Positions 9,408 through 18,620 of a DNA stretch of 64,000 nt are shown here, piece by piece. This DNA comes from Corynebacterium rouxii (GTDB lineage: Bacteria > Actinomycetota > Actinomycetes > Mycobacteriales > Mycobacteriaceae). The notes under the pieces are model-generated. The model saw nothing but the letters and a program-made list of their open reading frames with translations. It was not told the DNA's origin and searched no databases. Every line of letters starts with the position of its first letter. The first letter of the stretch is position 1. The stretch spans positions 682,001 to 746,000 of the forward strand of contig NZ_LR738855.1 of assembly GCF_902702935.1 (NCBI RefSeq), written 5' to 3'. Position numbers and translations under genes: made by a program.

Positions 9408-10496
9408 ATGTCGGCAAAGCCATTGCCTAATCGCGAAACCTACAGGTTCCGTGGAAACGACGAGCTCACCGAGCTGCCCGAGCACACACTGCTCAACATT
9501 ATTCGTATCCCCGGTAACCCCTTGGTCAGCCCTATTCGTCTGATCGCACGGCGATTTGGCTATGCGCTTGCGCTCATCATCATCGTGGCGCTAGTGGTGT
9601 ATCTCGACGAAGGAGGGTACAGCGAGCACCTGACCTTTATCGATGCGCTGTACTACTCAGCGGTATCGCTATCAACCACCGGCTATGGCGATATCACCCC
9701 CATTACTCAAAGCGCCCGATTGCTCAACATCATTATCATTACACCGCTGCGCCTCGCATTCGTGATCCTCTTGGTCGGTACCACCTTGTCGGTGCTGACA
9801 GAAGAATCACGTCGTGCATGGAAGATTCAACGCTGGAGAAAACGAATGCGTAACCACACAGTTGTTATCGGATACGGAACCAAAGGTCGCTCGGCCATTG
9901 CTGCACTGCTGGCTGACGGTGTAGCCCCCAAAGACATCGTGGTGGTTGATACCGACAGCGCAGCGCTGGAAGCAGCAAACAACGCTGGTCTAGTCACCGT
10001 GAACGGTTCGGCTACTAAATCGGAAGTGCTCAAACTCGCCGGCGTTCCTAAAGCAAAAGCAGTGGTGGTAGCCCCCAACATTGACGATACTGCCGTGCTG
10101 GTCACGCTATCTGTACGAGAGCTTTCCCCTAGCGCATGGATTGTTGCAAGCGTGCGTGAATCGGAAAACCAGCACTTGCTTGAGCAATCGGGAGCCGATT
10201 CTGTAGTCATTTCTTCCGAAACCGCAGGCCGCATGTTGGGACTTGCTACCGTAACTCCATCGGTTGTGGAGATGATGGAAGACCTGCTGTCCCCAGACGA
10301 AGGCTTCTCTGTTGCAGAGCGCCCCATTGGTGAGGACGAAGTAGGCGCTAACCCACGCCACCTCGCCGACATCGTCCTCGGAGTGGTTCGTTCTGGAGAG
10401 CTGTACCGCATTGACTCCCCAGAAGCAGAAACAGTAGAACCAGGTGATCGTCTGCTCTATGTTCGTCGTGTGTTTAGTGAGGATGTTCGCGATTAA
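9408..10496 (+). CDS. cglK: CglK-type potassium channel with RCK (TrkA-N) domain
   Basis: A 362-residue protein. Two membrane helices (about 50-66 and 105-130) flank a pore with the selectivity filter TTGYGD at residues 90-95. A cytoplasmic RCK domain follows with the Rossmann motif VVIGYGTKGRS (about 152-162) and an acidic VVVDTDS strand end. This matches the C. glutamicum channel CglK, which serves potassium uptake and pH homeostasis. A GGAG seven bases before an in-frame ATG at 9846 (Met147) would allow separate synthesis of the RCK domain, as known for MthK. The start at 9408 has an upstream AGGAG. The 3' end overlaps nudC by 14 bases. Confidence 0.9.
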   Translation: MSAKPLPNRETYRFRGNDELTELPEHTLLNIIRIPGNPLVSPIRLIARRFGYALALIIIVALVVYLDEGGYSEHLTFIDALYYSAVSLSTTGYGDITPITQSARLLNIIIITPLRLAFVILLVGTTLSVLTEESRRAWKIQRWRKRMRNHTVVIGYGTKGRSAIAALLADGVAPKDIVVVDTDSAALEAANNAGLVTVNGSATKSEVLKLAGVPKAKAVVVAPNIDDTAVLVTLSVRELSPSAWIVASVRESENQHLLEQSGADSVVISSETAGRMLGLATVTPSVVEMMEDLLSPDEGFSVAERPIGEDEVGANPRHLADIVLGVVRSGELYRIDSPEAETVEPGDRLLYVRRVFSEDVRD

Positions 10497-11214
10497 CACC
10501 TGCCTTCGTGTCGATTCTGCAGGACGCGTGCCGGTAGTGAACGGCACGCCGGTGACCAGTACAGCTTGCTCACATAGCGGTGCTACCTACCCAGTGACAA
10601 GTACGCTCTGTGTTCAGCGTGTATCAACAGCTGAGGCGAAGGCCGTTACAGGAGAAAGCGCACGAGTCACAGATAGCTGGGTTATGGAAGCTATCGCCGT
10701 ACTTCGCCATCGGGAGAGCACTCTTTTTGATCCGCTTACCGGCCGTCCACTGACATTTCACCCCGATCGCATAGCAGGAGAAACCGAAGCAGGGGCAGAA
10801 GTCTTTCCCCGTATCGATCCTGCAGTGATCGGGCTTATAGAACTTGCAGGACAAGGCCGCATTCTCATCGCTGAAAACGCACAGCGCCCAGGCTTCTTTT
10901 CACTCATCGCAGGCTATGTGGGACTCGGAGAAACCTGCGAAGAAGCCATGGCGCGAGAAGCCCTCGAAGAAACCGGACGTCGCATTACCCAGGTGCGCTA
11001 TGTGCGCAGTCAGCCTTGGCCCTATAGCGGGGCCCTCATGATGGGCATGGTGGCAACCACAACCGATGAGCACCCCATACAACCCCTTGATGGTGAGCTC
11101 GCGAGGATAGCATGGGCGTCGCGACGTGAGCTTCGTGAAGGTGCTTTTACCTTGCCACATCGAAATTCTTTAGCGTTCCAATTGATCACAGAATGGGTGG
11201 GACAACATGATTAA
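10483..11214 (+). CDS. nudC: NudC-type NADH pyrophosphatase / NAD-cap hydrolase
   Basis: A 243-residue Nudix hydrolase from ATG 10483 (MFAINTCLR); an earlier GTG at 10444 would lie deep inside cglK. The Nudix box GYVGLGETCEEAMAREALEE is intact, followed by the NudC-specific SQPWPYSG motif. NudC enzymes cut NADH to NMNH and AMP and remove NAD caps from RNA. The four-cysteine zinc ribbon of E. coli NudC is absent: the equivalent stretch (HRESTLFDPLTGRPLTF) has no cysteine. Overlaps cglK upstream and uvrD2 downstream, so the three genes are translationally linked. Confidence 0.9.
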   Translation: MFAINTCLRVDSAGRVPVVNGTPVTSTACSHSGATYPVTSTLCVQRVSTAEAKAVTGESARVTDSWVMEAIAVLRHRESTLFDPLTGRPLTFHPDRIAGETEAGAEVFPRIDPAVIGLIELAGQGRILIAENAQRPGFFSLIAGYVGLGETCEEAMAREALEETGRRITQVRYVRSQPWPYSGALMMGMVATTTDEHPIQPLDGELARIAWASRRELREGAFTLPHRNSLAFQLITEWVGQHD

Positions 11215-13258
11215 CTTGGATGATCTTGATGATGACCAGCGAGCAGCCGCCGAGGCGCCGCGTGGTCCGGTAGCCATTTTGGCTGGTGCGGGAACAGGCA
11301 AAACGAGAACGATCACTTACCGGATAGCGCACTTGATTGACCGTGGCATGGCAAGCCCGCACCGCGTACTCGCAGTGACCTTTACGCGTCGCGCTGCTGG
11401 GGAAATGCGGCACCGTCTTGGGCTGATGGGCGTTGGAGGTGTACAAGCCCAAACATTTCACTCCGCAGCGCTGCGACAGCTGCGTTACTTTTGGCCACAA
11501 GTAGCCGGAGATTTGCCATGGCGGATTGTAGACAACAAATTTTCCCTTGTAGGTCGCGCGACTCGTAGCGTCGGGGTGGAATCATCAACCGAAAATGTTC
11601 GGGATCTACTCAGCGAAATTGAGTGGGCCAAGGCAGCACTGATCACTCCCGATAACTATGTGGAACGTCTCAACGGGCGCAAGACCCCAGTAGCGGCGGA
11701 AAAAGTTGCGGAAGTCTATCGGAGATACGAGCAGTCGAAAACAGCACCGGAAGGAATGCTGCTCGACTTTGATGACTTGCTGCTTCATACGGCCGGAGCC
11801 ATCGAGAATTCTGCTGCTATCGCAGAGGAATTTCGGCAACAATACCGCACGTTTGTTGTCGACGAGTACCAGGACGTGACACCACTACAGCAGCGGGTCT
11901 TAGACGCATGGCTTGGTGAGCGTGATGACTTAACCGTGGTGGGCGATGCCAATCAGACGATCTACTCGTTTACAGGTGCGTCACCAGACTACTTACTGGG
12001 GTTTTCTCGCAAGTATCCCCACGCCACGGTGGTGAAACTGCAACGAGACTACCGTTCCACTCCGCAGATCACGGACCTAGCCAACCGCGTGATCGACCAA
12101 GCAGTAGGCCGAATCGCAGGTACTCGGTTGGAATTAGAAGGAATGCGTACAGCAGGACCACAACCAGAATTCCAAGAGTTCAGCGACGAACCCGCAGAAG
12201 CACACGCCGTCGCCTTGAAAATCAAGCAGCTTCTAGCACAAGGCATGCCTGCTTCCGAGATCGCAATTTTGTACCGGATTAATGCTCAATCTGCGACTTT
12301 CGAACAAGCCCTCGATGATGCCGGAATTGTGTATCAAGTTCGTGGCGGTGAGGAATTCTTCCAACGCTCGGAAATCAAACAAGCAATGTCAGAGATCATT
12401 CGGGCTACCCAACGCGATGATCTTCCCGACGCCCGAGGAGTAGACCTAGAGCGCATTGTGCGCGCAATCTTAGCCCCGCTGGGACTAAGTAAACATGAGC
12501 CAGAAGGCGCCCGTGCACGCGAGCGTTGGCAGTCCTTGGAAGCCCTTGCAGAATTGAGCTTGGAGATCGGCCAAGCAACACCAGACTTAAACCTCCAAGG
12601 GCTGTTGGCTGCACTGAACCAGCGAGCAAGCGCGAAACATCCTCCCACCATGCAGGGAGTTACTTTGGCCTCCTTGCACGCAGCAAAAGGCTTGGAATGG
12701 GACGCGGTATTCCTCGTCGGGCTTGTCGACGGCACCCTGCCGATTTCTCATGCGATGAAAGCGGGTGATCATGCCATCGAGGAAGAACGTCGACTGTTTT
12801 ATGTAGGTGTGACCCGCGCTCGAGAGATTTTGTATTGCTCGTGGGCAAAAGCTCGCCAAGAAGGAGGACGTGCAACACGAAAGCGGACTCGTTTTTTGGA
12901 CAGCATAGTTCCTGAACTCGATGTTTCCTCCGTACCACCACGCTCTAAACGGCGCCAGCGCTGCCGTGTATGCGGTACCACATTGAATAGTCCTGCCGAA
13001 CGTATCGTAGGACGTTGCGACCAATGCCCCAGCGGAGTTGACGGAGAGGTGTTTGAAACTCTGCGGAAATGGCGAGCGGACACAGCCCGTGAACTCAACG
13101 TTCCGGCCTATATTGTGTTCACCGATGCCACCTTGCATGCGATTGCCGAAAATCTTCCGCAATCCGCCGAAGAGCTGATGCAGATTTCTGGAATAGGGCA
13201 GGTCAAAGTAGAACGTTTTGGCCCAGGTCTGCTAGAAACGCTTGCTCAGTTCCAGTAA
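11207..13258 (+). CDS. uvrD2: UvrD2-type superfamily 1 DNA helicase
   Basis: A 683-residue helicase. The P-loop GAGTGKT is at residues 27-33, followed by VTFTRRAAGEM, VDEYQDVTPLQ (motif II), GDANQTIYSFTGA, QRDYRST, LHAAKGLEWDAVF and FYVGVTRARE. The C-terminal part has a tetracysteine motif CRVC...CDQC (about 585-603) and an HRDC-like domain ending in SGIGQVKVERFG. This architecture is that of mycobacterial UvrD2, an essential 3'-5' helicase. The ATG overlaps the nudC end by eight bases. The last 56 bases overlap convergently with the ThiF-like gene on the other strand. Confidence 0.93.
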   Translation: MINLDDLDDDQRAAAEAPRGPVAILAGAGTGKTRTITYRIAHLIDRGMASPHRVLAVTFTRRAAGEMRHRLGLMGVGGVQAQTFHSAALRQLRYFWPQVAGDLPWRIVDNKFSLVGRATRSVGVESSTENVRDLLSEIEWAKAALITPDNYVERLNGRKTPVAAEKVAEVYRRYEQSKTAPEGMLLDFDDLLLHTAGAIENSAAIAEEFRQQYRTFVVDEYQDVTPLQQRVLDAWLGERDDLTVVGDANQTIYSFTGASPDYLLGFSRKYPHATVVKLQRDYRSTPQITDLANRVIDQAVGRIAGTRLELEGMRTAGPQPEFQEFSDEPAEAHAVALKIKQLLAQGMPASEIAILYRINAQSATFEQALDDAGIVYQVRGGEEFFQRSEIKQAMSEIIRATQRDDLPDARGVDLERIVRAILAPLGLSKHEPEGARARERWQSLEALAELSLEIGQATPDLNLQGLLAALNQRASAKHPPTMQGVTLASLHAAKGLEWDAVFLVGLVDGTLPISHAMKAGDHAIEEERRLFYVGVTRAREILYCSWAKARQEGGRATRKRTRFLDSIVPELDVSSVPPRSKRRQRCRVCGTTLNSPAERIVGRCDQCPSGVDGEVFETLRKWRADTARELNVPAYIVFTDATLHAIAENLPQSAEELMQISGIGQVKVERFGPGLLETLAQFQ

Positions 13259-14102
13259 GCGGATCACAATCCCAACGGCTCGACCAACATAATGGGCATC
13301 GAGAATGCGGACTCATGATTTCAGAAGAAAGCTCCCCGTCGGGGGAGACGCGGATAACCAGCCCCGCTGTGACCGTGACGCGTTGGCGAGGTTCACTCAG
13401 CTGTTCTACCAACCGCGTTACACGTGCGGCGGTCGCATATGTTAATGCCGCAGGTGCCGTTAGGGGAGCAGCGGCATTTTTTAACAGTGCCGGCCTTTGC
13501 GGATCTGCGTCGCTACGGTAGAGATCTGTGCAGAGTCCACAGGGGCCGCGGCCGTCGATACGCACCGGTCCGATAATGGCATGGTTATCCATCAAGCCCA
13601 CAGGAATCATGGTTTTTACTTCCACCAGTTCTTGGGCGATATGAGAAAAACTGGGAGTGGAGTTAACCCAGATAAGAGGAACCTCACGAGATAACAGGGA
13701 TTCCAAAGTCATACAGCGTTGAATAGTGTGTGCTTGGACCACACTGATACCAGCACTGCCCAGCACCGCTTTTGTCGGCGCGACCAGCGGTCCGAATCCG
13801 CCGACAGCAACAGTGAGGTTTCTTGCTACGGTCGAGAGGACTCGGTGATGCAGGAGATCGTCGATAAGCCCGCGGGCCGCCACGGGTTGTAATCCGGCCT
13901 CTGTTAGCTGTTCGATTGCGGTTGTTTTTGCAATTGGCTGCCAGAAACCGCGTAATACTTGTACGATCGCAACAATAAGGCTTTCTGGCGCAGCAAAAAT
14001 GCCTGCGTTGGCTGAGTCGAGTCCAAATTGAATACCTTCTGGCCGTAGCAGCACTTGGGCGTGCGGGCTAAGGCTTATGAGTCCCCCCTGATTCATGTCC
14101 AC
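13203..14102 (-). CDS. ThiF/E1-like protein (TOMM cyclodehydratase-related)
   Basis: A 299-residue protein with two CxxC pairs, CGLC and CPLC, likely a structural zinc site, and a central alpha-beta region (GFGPLVAPTKAVLGSAGISVVQ) resembling ThiF/MoeB-type adenylating enzymes and the leader-binding part of azole-peptide cyclodehydratases. The neighbourhood fits the mycobacterial Rv3196 homolog. The classic ATP-binding GxGxxG is not evident, so catalytic activity is doubtful. No precursor peptide is seen nearby. The gene overlaps the 3' end of uvrD2 in the convergent direction. Confidence 0.7.
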   Translation of the reverse strand: MDMNQGGLISLSPHAQVLLRPEGIQFGLDSANAGIFAAPESLIVAIVQVLRGFWQPIAKTTAIEQLTEAGLQPVAARGLIDDLLHHRVLSTVARNLTVAVGGFGPLVAPTKAVLGSAGISVVQAHTIQRCMTLESLLSREVPLIWVNSTPSFSHIAQELVEVKTMIPVGLMDNHAIIGPVRIDGRGPCGLCTDLYRSDADPQRPALLKNAAAPLTAPAALTYATAARVTRLVEQLSEPRQRVTVTAGLVIRVSPDGELSSEIMSPHSRCPLCWSSRWDCDPLTGTEQAFLADLGQNVLL

Positions 14103-14131
14103 TATTGCACCACAGAAAGCGGGTTGCTGTC

Positions 14132-14653
14132 ATGTCCAAGCGAACAACCCCCACCTATCCGGTCGAAGTGATCCGGTCGGATCGACGTACTCGGACTGTG
14201 TCGGCACGCTTAGTGGGTGGCAAAATTCTCATCAGAATCCCAGCGTCGATGTCAAAGAAGGACGAGAAAAAATTCGTCGCTGAAATGGTGGATAAAGTGC
14301 GCACTAAAACGCAGTCATCAGCCCCTACAGATGAGGCATTACTTCACCGTGCACAGCACCTTAACCGCACGGTGTTAGAAAACCGTGCCACGATCGGGTC
14401 CATTCGGTGGGTAACCAACCAAACACGGCGCTGGGGGTCGTGTTCTCAGACGACGAACGACATCCGCATTTCGCACCGGTTACAAGGCGTACCAGATTAT
14501 GTTCTCGATGCCGTGATCATCCATGAGATGGTGCATACCTTTATCGAAGGTGGTCATTCCCCAGAATTTTGGCAGTGGGCAGACAAAGCCCCCAAAGCTG
14601 AACGCGCCAAGGGATATCTTGAGGCGTGGCAGCGCATGGGGGACGTTGGCTAG
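14132..14653 (+). CDS. YgjP-type (DUF45) metallopeptidase-like protein
   Basis: A 173-residue protein from ATG 14132 (MSKRTTPTYPVEV); a TTG at 14105 would add nine residues and abut the divergent gene, so the ATG is preferred. It carries RRWGSCS followed by VIIHEMVHTFIEGGHSPEFW, the zinc-binding HExxH plus third-His layout of YgjP/SprT-like proteins. No signal peptide. The physiological substrate in this family is unsettled. Its TAG stop shares the CTAG palindrome with the TAG of the convergent Zincin_2 gene. Confidence 0.87.
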   Translation: MSKRTTPTYPVEVIRSDRRTRTVSARLVGGKILIRIPASMSKKDEKKFVAEMVDKVRTKTQSSAPTDEALLHRAQHLNRTVLENRATIGSIRWVTNQTRRWGSCSQTTNDIRISHRLQGVPDYVLDAVIIHEMVHTFIEGGHSPEFWQWADKAPKAERAKGYLEAWQRMGDVG

Positions 14654-16041
14654 TCGTTCTTGGGGGAATCCTCATCAGGATCGGAGGGGTTTTCTCGCTG
14701 TTCCTTTTGTTGCTCTTCAGACTGCTGGGAGAGCATTTCTTCGAGCTTGGTGATCTCTGCGATGGGATCAAATTCATCGGCTGAGGCGGTATCGAGTAGG
14801 CCGTCGATAAATTCCGCAGAGTTGTCTAGGTCTTCAGCAACAGGGAGGAAATCGGGGTGGTCCCACACGTGGTCGCGCTTCTCCATCCCCACGGCTACGT
14901 CTACACGACGCCAAAGCTCTTGGGCTTCTGCAACTTTGGGAGCGCCGAATTCAATGCCCACCACCTGGGCGAATGCTTTTTCAGCGGAACCGCCAGTTGC
15001 GCGACGCCGCCGCCATGCTTCATTCAACGCTGCAGTCGAAGGAACACGGGATCCCATTGCCTCGGTGACAACGTGTTCGACCCAGCCCTCGATCAACGCG
15101 AGCAGGGTTTCAAGACGAGAAACCGCATTAGCGTTACGAGAAGTAATGCGAGGGCTCATATCCAAGTTCTGCATACGCTCCATTGCCTCATGAATGGCGG
15201 CAGGATCGCCGGATTCGAGGTTCATTTCGCGCATAGCTTCTTCGATATGGGAGGTGTCAATGACCAAACCGGCAGCATACTCCTCAACGGAGGCGACGAT
15301 CTGTTCAGCAAGCCATGGAACGTGACGCAACAATCGCTGACGCGCAGCTTCACGCGCAGCAAGGTATACCAGCACTTCACGCTGTTCGATCTTGAGTCCT
15401 TGGGTTTCCTTGCGCACGTTATTGATCATCAGCGCAGTAACACCAGCCGGTGCGATAGGAACACCAAAATCGGTGCCAGAAAGGGTCTGAGTAGCAAGAT
15501 CGCCTAGAGCATGGCCCAGTTGCATGCCAAAGTTTATACCCGACATCTGATTCATCATTTGCATCATGGGGCCGACCATTTCACGCGCTTCCTCAGGAAG
15601 GGAATCGAGCTGAGCCTGGGCCATATGCTCGGCAACAGGAGTGACCATGCGTTTCCACATCGGCAGGGTGTGCGTGAGCCAATCGTTAGCCGACCACGCC
15701 TCGACTTTGTTGCTGGCAGTAGGCAAGATGGTGGCGTCGTCAAGCCAAAGTTCCACGAGGTTAACGGCCTCGGTGACGGCCTTGGTATCTGCCTCTGTGG
15801 CGGCAGAAGCCTTCGCCGATTCGATCTGCTGGCGGGCAATGCGTTCTGCTAGAGCGTAGTTGACAGCGCCTTGCCCTTCGGGGGAATTCATGGACGAACC
15901 CATGCCGGACAGCATCTGTCCGAATTGATTAAGCATGTCCCCCAAGCCGCCGGAACCAAACGGGTTGGAGCCACGGGAGTTGTCATCGTCGTCGCCGCGC
16001 CCACCGAAGTTGAAGGAGAATCCGAAGCCATTGCTATTCAT
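14650..16041 (-). CDS. Zincin_2 (DUF2342) family protein
   Basis: A 463-residue protein with a Gly/Asn-rich N-terminus (MNSNGFGFSFNFGGRGDDDD) and acidic Gln-rich tail. The core contains YLAAREAARQRLLRHVPWLAEQ, the family position of a HExxH-like zincin motif that here reads REAAR, so the zinc site is degenerate or atypical. The family (Rv3195 in mycobacteria) is annotated as a zinc-dependent metalloprotease or F420-biosynthesis-associated protein without firm function. No signal peptide. Lies between two other protease-like genes. Confidence 0.85.
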   Translation of the reverse strand: MNSNGFGFSFNFGGRGDDDDNSRGSNPFGSGGLGDMLNQFGQMLSGMGSSMNSPEGQGAVNYALAERIARQQIESAKASAATEADTKAVTEAVNLVELWLDDATILPTASNKVEAWSANDWLTHTLPMWKRMVTPVAEHMAQAQLDSLPEEAREMVGPMMQMMNQMSGINFGMQLGHALGDLATQTLSGTDFGVPIAPAGVTALMINNVRKETQGLKIEQREVLVYLAAREAARQRLLRHVPWLAEQIVASVEEYAAGLVIDTSHIEEAMREMNLESGDPAAIHEAMERMQNLDMSPRITSRNANAVSRLETLLALIEGWVEHVVTEAMGSRVPSTAALNEAWRRRRATGGSAEKAFAQVVGIEFGAPKVAEAQELWRRVDVAVGMEKRDHVWDHPDFLPVAEDLDNSAEFIDGLLDTASADEFDPIAEITKLEEMLSQQSEEQQKEQRENPSDPDEDSPKND

Positions 16042-16112
16042 GGCATAAACGGTACAGAAAAACCCGACGCTGGCGCCATGATTGGTACAACGCTGTCAGC
16101 GAACATGTAACC

Positions 16113-17174
16113 TTGTCTCTCGTGAAACGACGCGTGAACACTCTCGTCCTCGGCGCAATCCCCGTGGTCGCATTGGCAGCTTTGGTAACTCTGGACCATA
16201 TTCCAGGCACCGACATTGATCTCACCGTGCCCTATGCGGCTGAAGGCCCAGGCCCCACCGTGAATACCTTGGGTGAAGTTGATGGCAAACCCGTAGTCAA
16301 TGTTTCTGGTGCAGAAATTGATAAAACTACTGGAAACCTCAACATGACCACCGTTTCCGTGCGCACACACTTGACCCTTGGCAAAGCGCTGGGACGGTGG
16401 CTAATCGCCCACGACACACTCGTGCCCATTGAGCAGATCTTCCCTCAAGGAAAAACGCCTGAGGAAGTTGACGAGGTAAACAAGGCCGCTTTTAGCACCT
16501 CGGAGGCATCGGCAACCATCGCCGCGATGAATCAACTACATAAACCAGTAGACACCGTGGTCGCGCAGATCAGCCCCGAAGCCCCAGCTGCCAAGGTAAT
16601 GGTAGAAGGAGACGTGATTACGCAGGTTGCAGGAGCTAAAGTAATCGGACCAAGCCAAGTGCGCGATGCGGTGCGCGCGAAAAAACCAGGCGAGACGATC
16701 TCCATCGGTTTCCTTCGCGATGGCAAGCAATTGACTAGGGAAGTCACGTTAGGCAAACACCCCGAGGACGACAAAGTCGCGTTCCTTGGCGTGAGCATGA
16801 CAGCACGGCCTGCCGACGGAATCACCGTCGACTATAACCTTGAAGATATCGGCGGACCTTCTGCAGGTTTGATTTTCTCCCTCGCGGTAGTAGACAAACT
16901 TAGCCCAGGCGAAATCAACGGAGGTAAATTCGTTGCTGGAACCGGAACCATCGACGACGACGGCACAGTCGGTCCCATTGGCGGCATTCGCCATAAAGTA
17001 CGCGCAGCGCGTGACGCCGGCGCCGAGGTATTCCTCGCCCCAGAGAAAAACTGCAGCGAGGCAATCAAAGGAAAGCCAGGTGACATGGTGGTCATCAGCG
17101 TTGATTCGCTTAGCGACGCCATCCACCAGCTGGATAACTTCAAAGCTGGTAAAGAAGTAAAAACCTGCTCATAA
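16113..17174 (+). CDS. Membrane-anchored PDZ/Lon-type (S16) serine protease, YlbL family
   Basis: A 353-residue protein with one N-terminal membrane anchor (about residues 10-27), an extracellular PDZ domain (KVMVEGDVITQVAGAKV to FLRDGKQLTREV) and a C-terminal Lon-like peptidase domain. The catalytic Ser is in DIGGPSAGL and the catalytic Lys in GGIRHKVRAAR, the Ser-Lys dyad of family S16. Mycobacterial counterpart is Rv3194c. The start is uncertain: TTG 16113 or GTG 16122 are both possible, and neither has a clear ribosome-binding site. Confidence 0.88.
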   Translation: MSLVKRRVNTLVLGAIPVVALAALVTLDHIPGTDIDLTVPYAAEGPGPTVNTLGEVDGKPVVNVSGAEIDKTTGNLNMTTVSVRTHLTLGKALGRWLIAHDTLVPIEQIFPQGKTPEEVDEVNKAAFSTSEASATIAAMNQLHKPVDTVVAQISPEAPAAKVMVEGDVITQVAGAKVIGPSQVRDAVRAKKPGETISIGFLRDGKQLTREVTLGKHPEDDKVAFLGVSMTARPADGITVDYNLEDIGGPSAGLIFSLAVVDKLSPGEINGGKFVAGTGTIDDDGTVGPIGGIRHKVRAARDAGAEVFLAPEKNCSEAIKGKPGDMVVISVDSLSDAIHQLDNFKAGKEVKTCS

Positions 17175-17185
17175 AAAGCAGCGTT

Positions 17186-17863
17186 TTACTTTGAGGAAGG
17201 AGTCGGTTCCGCAGTCGACTCCTTTTTTGGTGCTTGTGCAAGACCCAACTCATAAATGTGCTCGGCAGGATCGACCTCGTCAGTGGACACCATCTGCTGC
17301 ATGACAAGCCCATTATCGTTATCTACCACGGTAATAACCGCAGTACCGCCAAGAGTGGACCATCCCACCACGCGGCGGCCAGTGTCCTCAATAACCCGAG
17401 AACTACGCAGCTCGGTTAACAGTTGAGTCGTCGAAGCTGCTTTAGCATCGGATTTGAAAAACTGGAACTGGCCGACAGCATGCCCCGAGCAAGCCATCGA
17501 GTTTTGTACTCCGTTGGCATCGCAGGTATCAAACTGGGCAAAAAGTGATTCCGGAGCTAGCGCCCCGAACTGCTCAAATGCCTGCTGAACATTTTTGTGC
17601 TTTGAATCCAACTTCGGAGGCACGCTGGTTGATGCTTCGGCCTGTGAAGAAAGCGCAGATGTTTGTGCTGTGCTATTTGCCGAAGAGCTACTCGATGTAG
17701 CGGAACTAGGTGCAGCACTACTGGTTGCAGATGGAGATTGCGCAGTTTGTGGAGTCGTTTGTGGTGCGTCTGGCTTATCACCAGAACATGCGCTCACACC
17801 ACTAAGCGCGACAACAACAGCGCACGCGCTAACGCAACGGACCACCACGCTAGAGCGCTGCAC
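17186..17863 (-). CDS. Putative lipoprotein, function unknown
   Basis: A 225-residue product if the GTG at 17863 is used (MQRSSVVVRC); the open frame extends to a TTG at 17902, but the shorter form gives a normal lipoprotein signal. The lipobox is VSAC. A Ser/Thr/Ala/Gln-rich linker of about 60 residues leads to a globular domain with a Cys pair (FDTCDANG...MACSGH) and ends in a Pro/Ser-rich tail. No enzymatic motif is recognised. The gene is convergent with the PDZ protease gene, with 11 bases between stops. Confidence 0.75.
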   Translation of the reverse strand: MQRSSVVVRCVSACAVVVALSGVSACSGDKPDAPQTTPQTAQSPSATSSAAPSSATSSSSSANSTAQTSALSSQAEASTSVPPKLDSKHKNVQQAFEQFGALAPESLFAQFDTCDANGVQNSMACSGHAVGQFQFFKSDAKAASTTQLLTELRSSRVIEDTGRRVVGWSTLGGTAVITVVDNDNGLVMQQMVSTDEVDPAEHIYELGLAQAPKKESTAEPTPSSK

Positions 17864-17944
17864 AGTAGCAAAACCTAAAGGCACGAAAGACACCAAGACC
17901 AATCTTTAATGAAGGGGTGAGGACACAAACTATAAAGAACTATC

Positions 17945-18448
17945 TTAATCGAGAGTGGCGCGCAGCGCGGCGATAACGCCAGGGGCTACACCTGGGCCAC
18001 CACGCAATTCGATGTCATCTTCTGCAAAGGGGCCGCGTTCTGCGAGTTCTTCCTCTGTTGGGCGGATCTGCAGCAAGGTCAGGTCGGCGTCGCCACGCAG
18101 TACTCCGCTATACAACCGCGCCGGGCGTGCCTCAGCGTTTTCTGCGGAAGAATCGCGAAACATGATCTCCTGTGCGAGCACAGCACCCACAACCTGTTCC
18201 GGCCAAGTAATCCGTGAAACGTAGTCGCCCAGTTCTTCAGAACCAGGGCGAATGTGCTCAGGGAGGTTGTCTTGGACAACAAGCGCGAGCGGGGAGTCAT
18301 CGTCATCAGGCAGCGCTTGGCCGATGAGTTCGGCGGGAACCAACGCGAACAGGGTAGGGGGAGCATCCCAGCCTTCTGCATGGATGAAGTCGACGGCTTC
18401 GAGCATGGCCTTATTTAACGCCTGAGGTGGGTACTGCATGCCACTCAT
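17945..18448 (-). CDS. PPA1309 family protein
   Basis: A 167-residue acidic cytoplasmic protein starting MSGMQYPPQALNKAM; the ATG at 18448 has GAAGGA six bases upstream, while the longer frame to 18478 has none. It belongs to the actinobacterial PPA1309 family of unknown function, commonly found next to UPF0182 genes as here (divergent). Contains LFALVPAELI and TWPEQVVGAVLAQEIMF segments conserved in the family. No catalytic motif seen. Confidence 0.82.
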   Translation of the reverse strand: MSGMQYPPQALNKAMLEAVDFIHAEGWDAPPTLFALVPAELIGQALPDDDDSPLALVVQDNLPEHIRPGSEELGDYVSRITWPEQVVGAVLAQEIMFRDSSAENAEARPARLYSGVLRGDADLTLLQIRPTEEELAERGPFAEDDIELRGGPGVAPGVIAALRATLD

Positions 18449-18620
18449 ATCAATTCCTTCGCAATCACGTGACGGCAAACTATCGTAAAGTAGGACATTA
18501 CCTTTGCTAGCTCAGAAAGGTGGCACCTGGGTTGTCATGAGCGCGCAGTTTTAGGGCTGCTTGCTCGGCAACGCTATGGTGGACAAAACCTAACTGAAAA
18601 ATAATTTAAGGAGTTCCAAG

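Noticed and set aside
9827..10411. Open frame of 194 codons antisense to the potassium channel gene
   Set aside because: Ser/Thr/Ala-rich composition typical of an antisense shadow, with no start signal.
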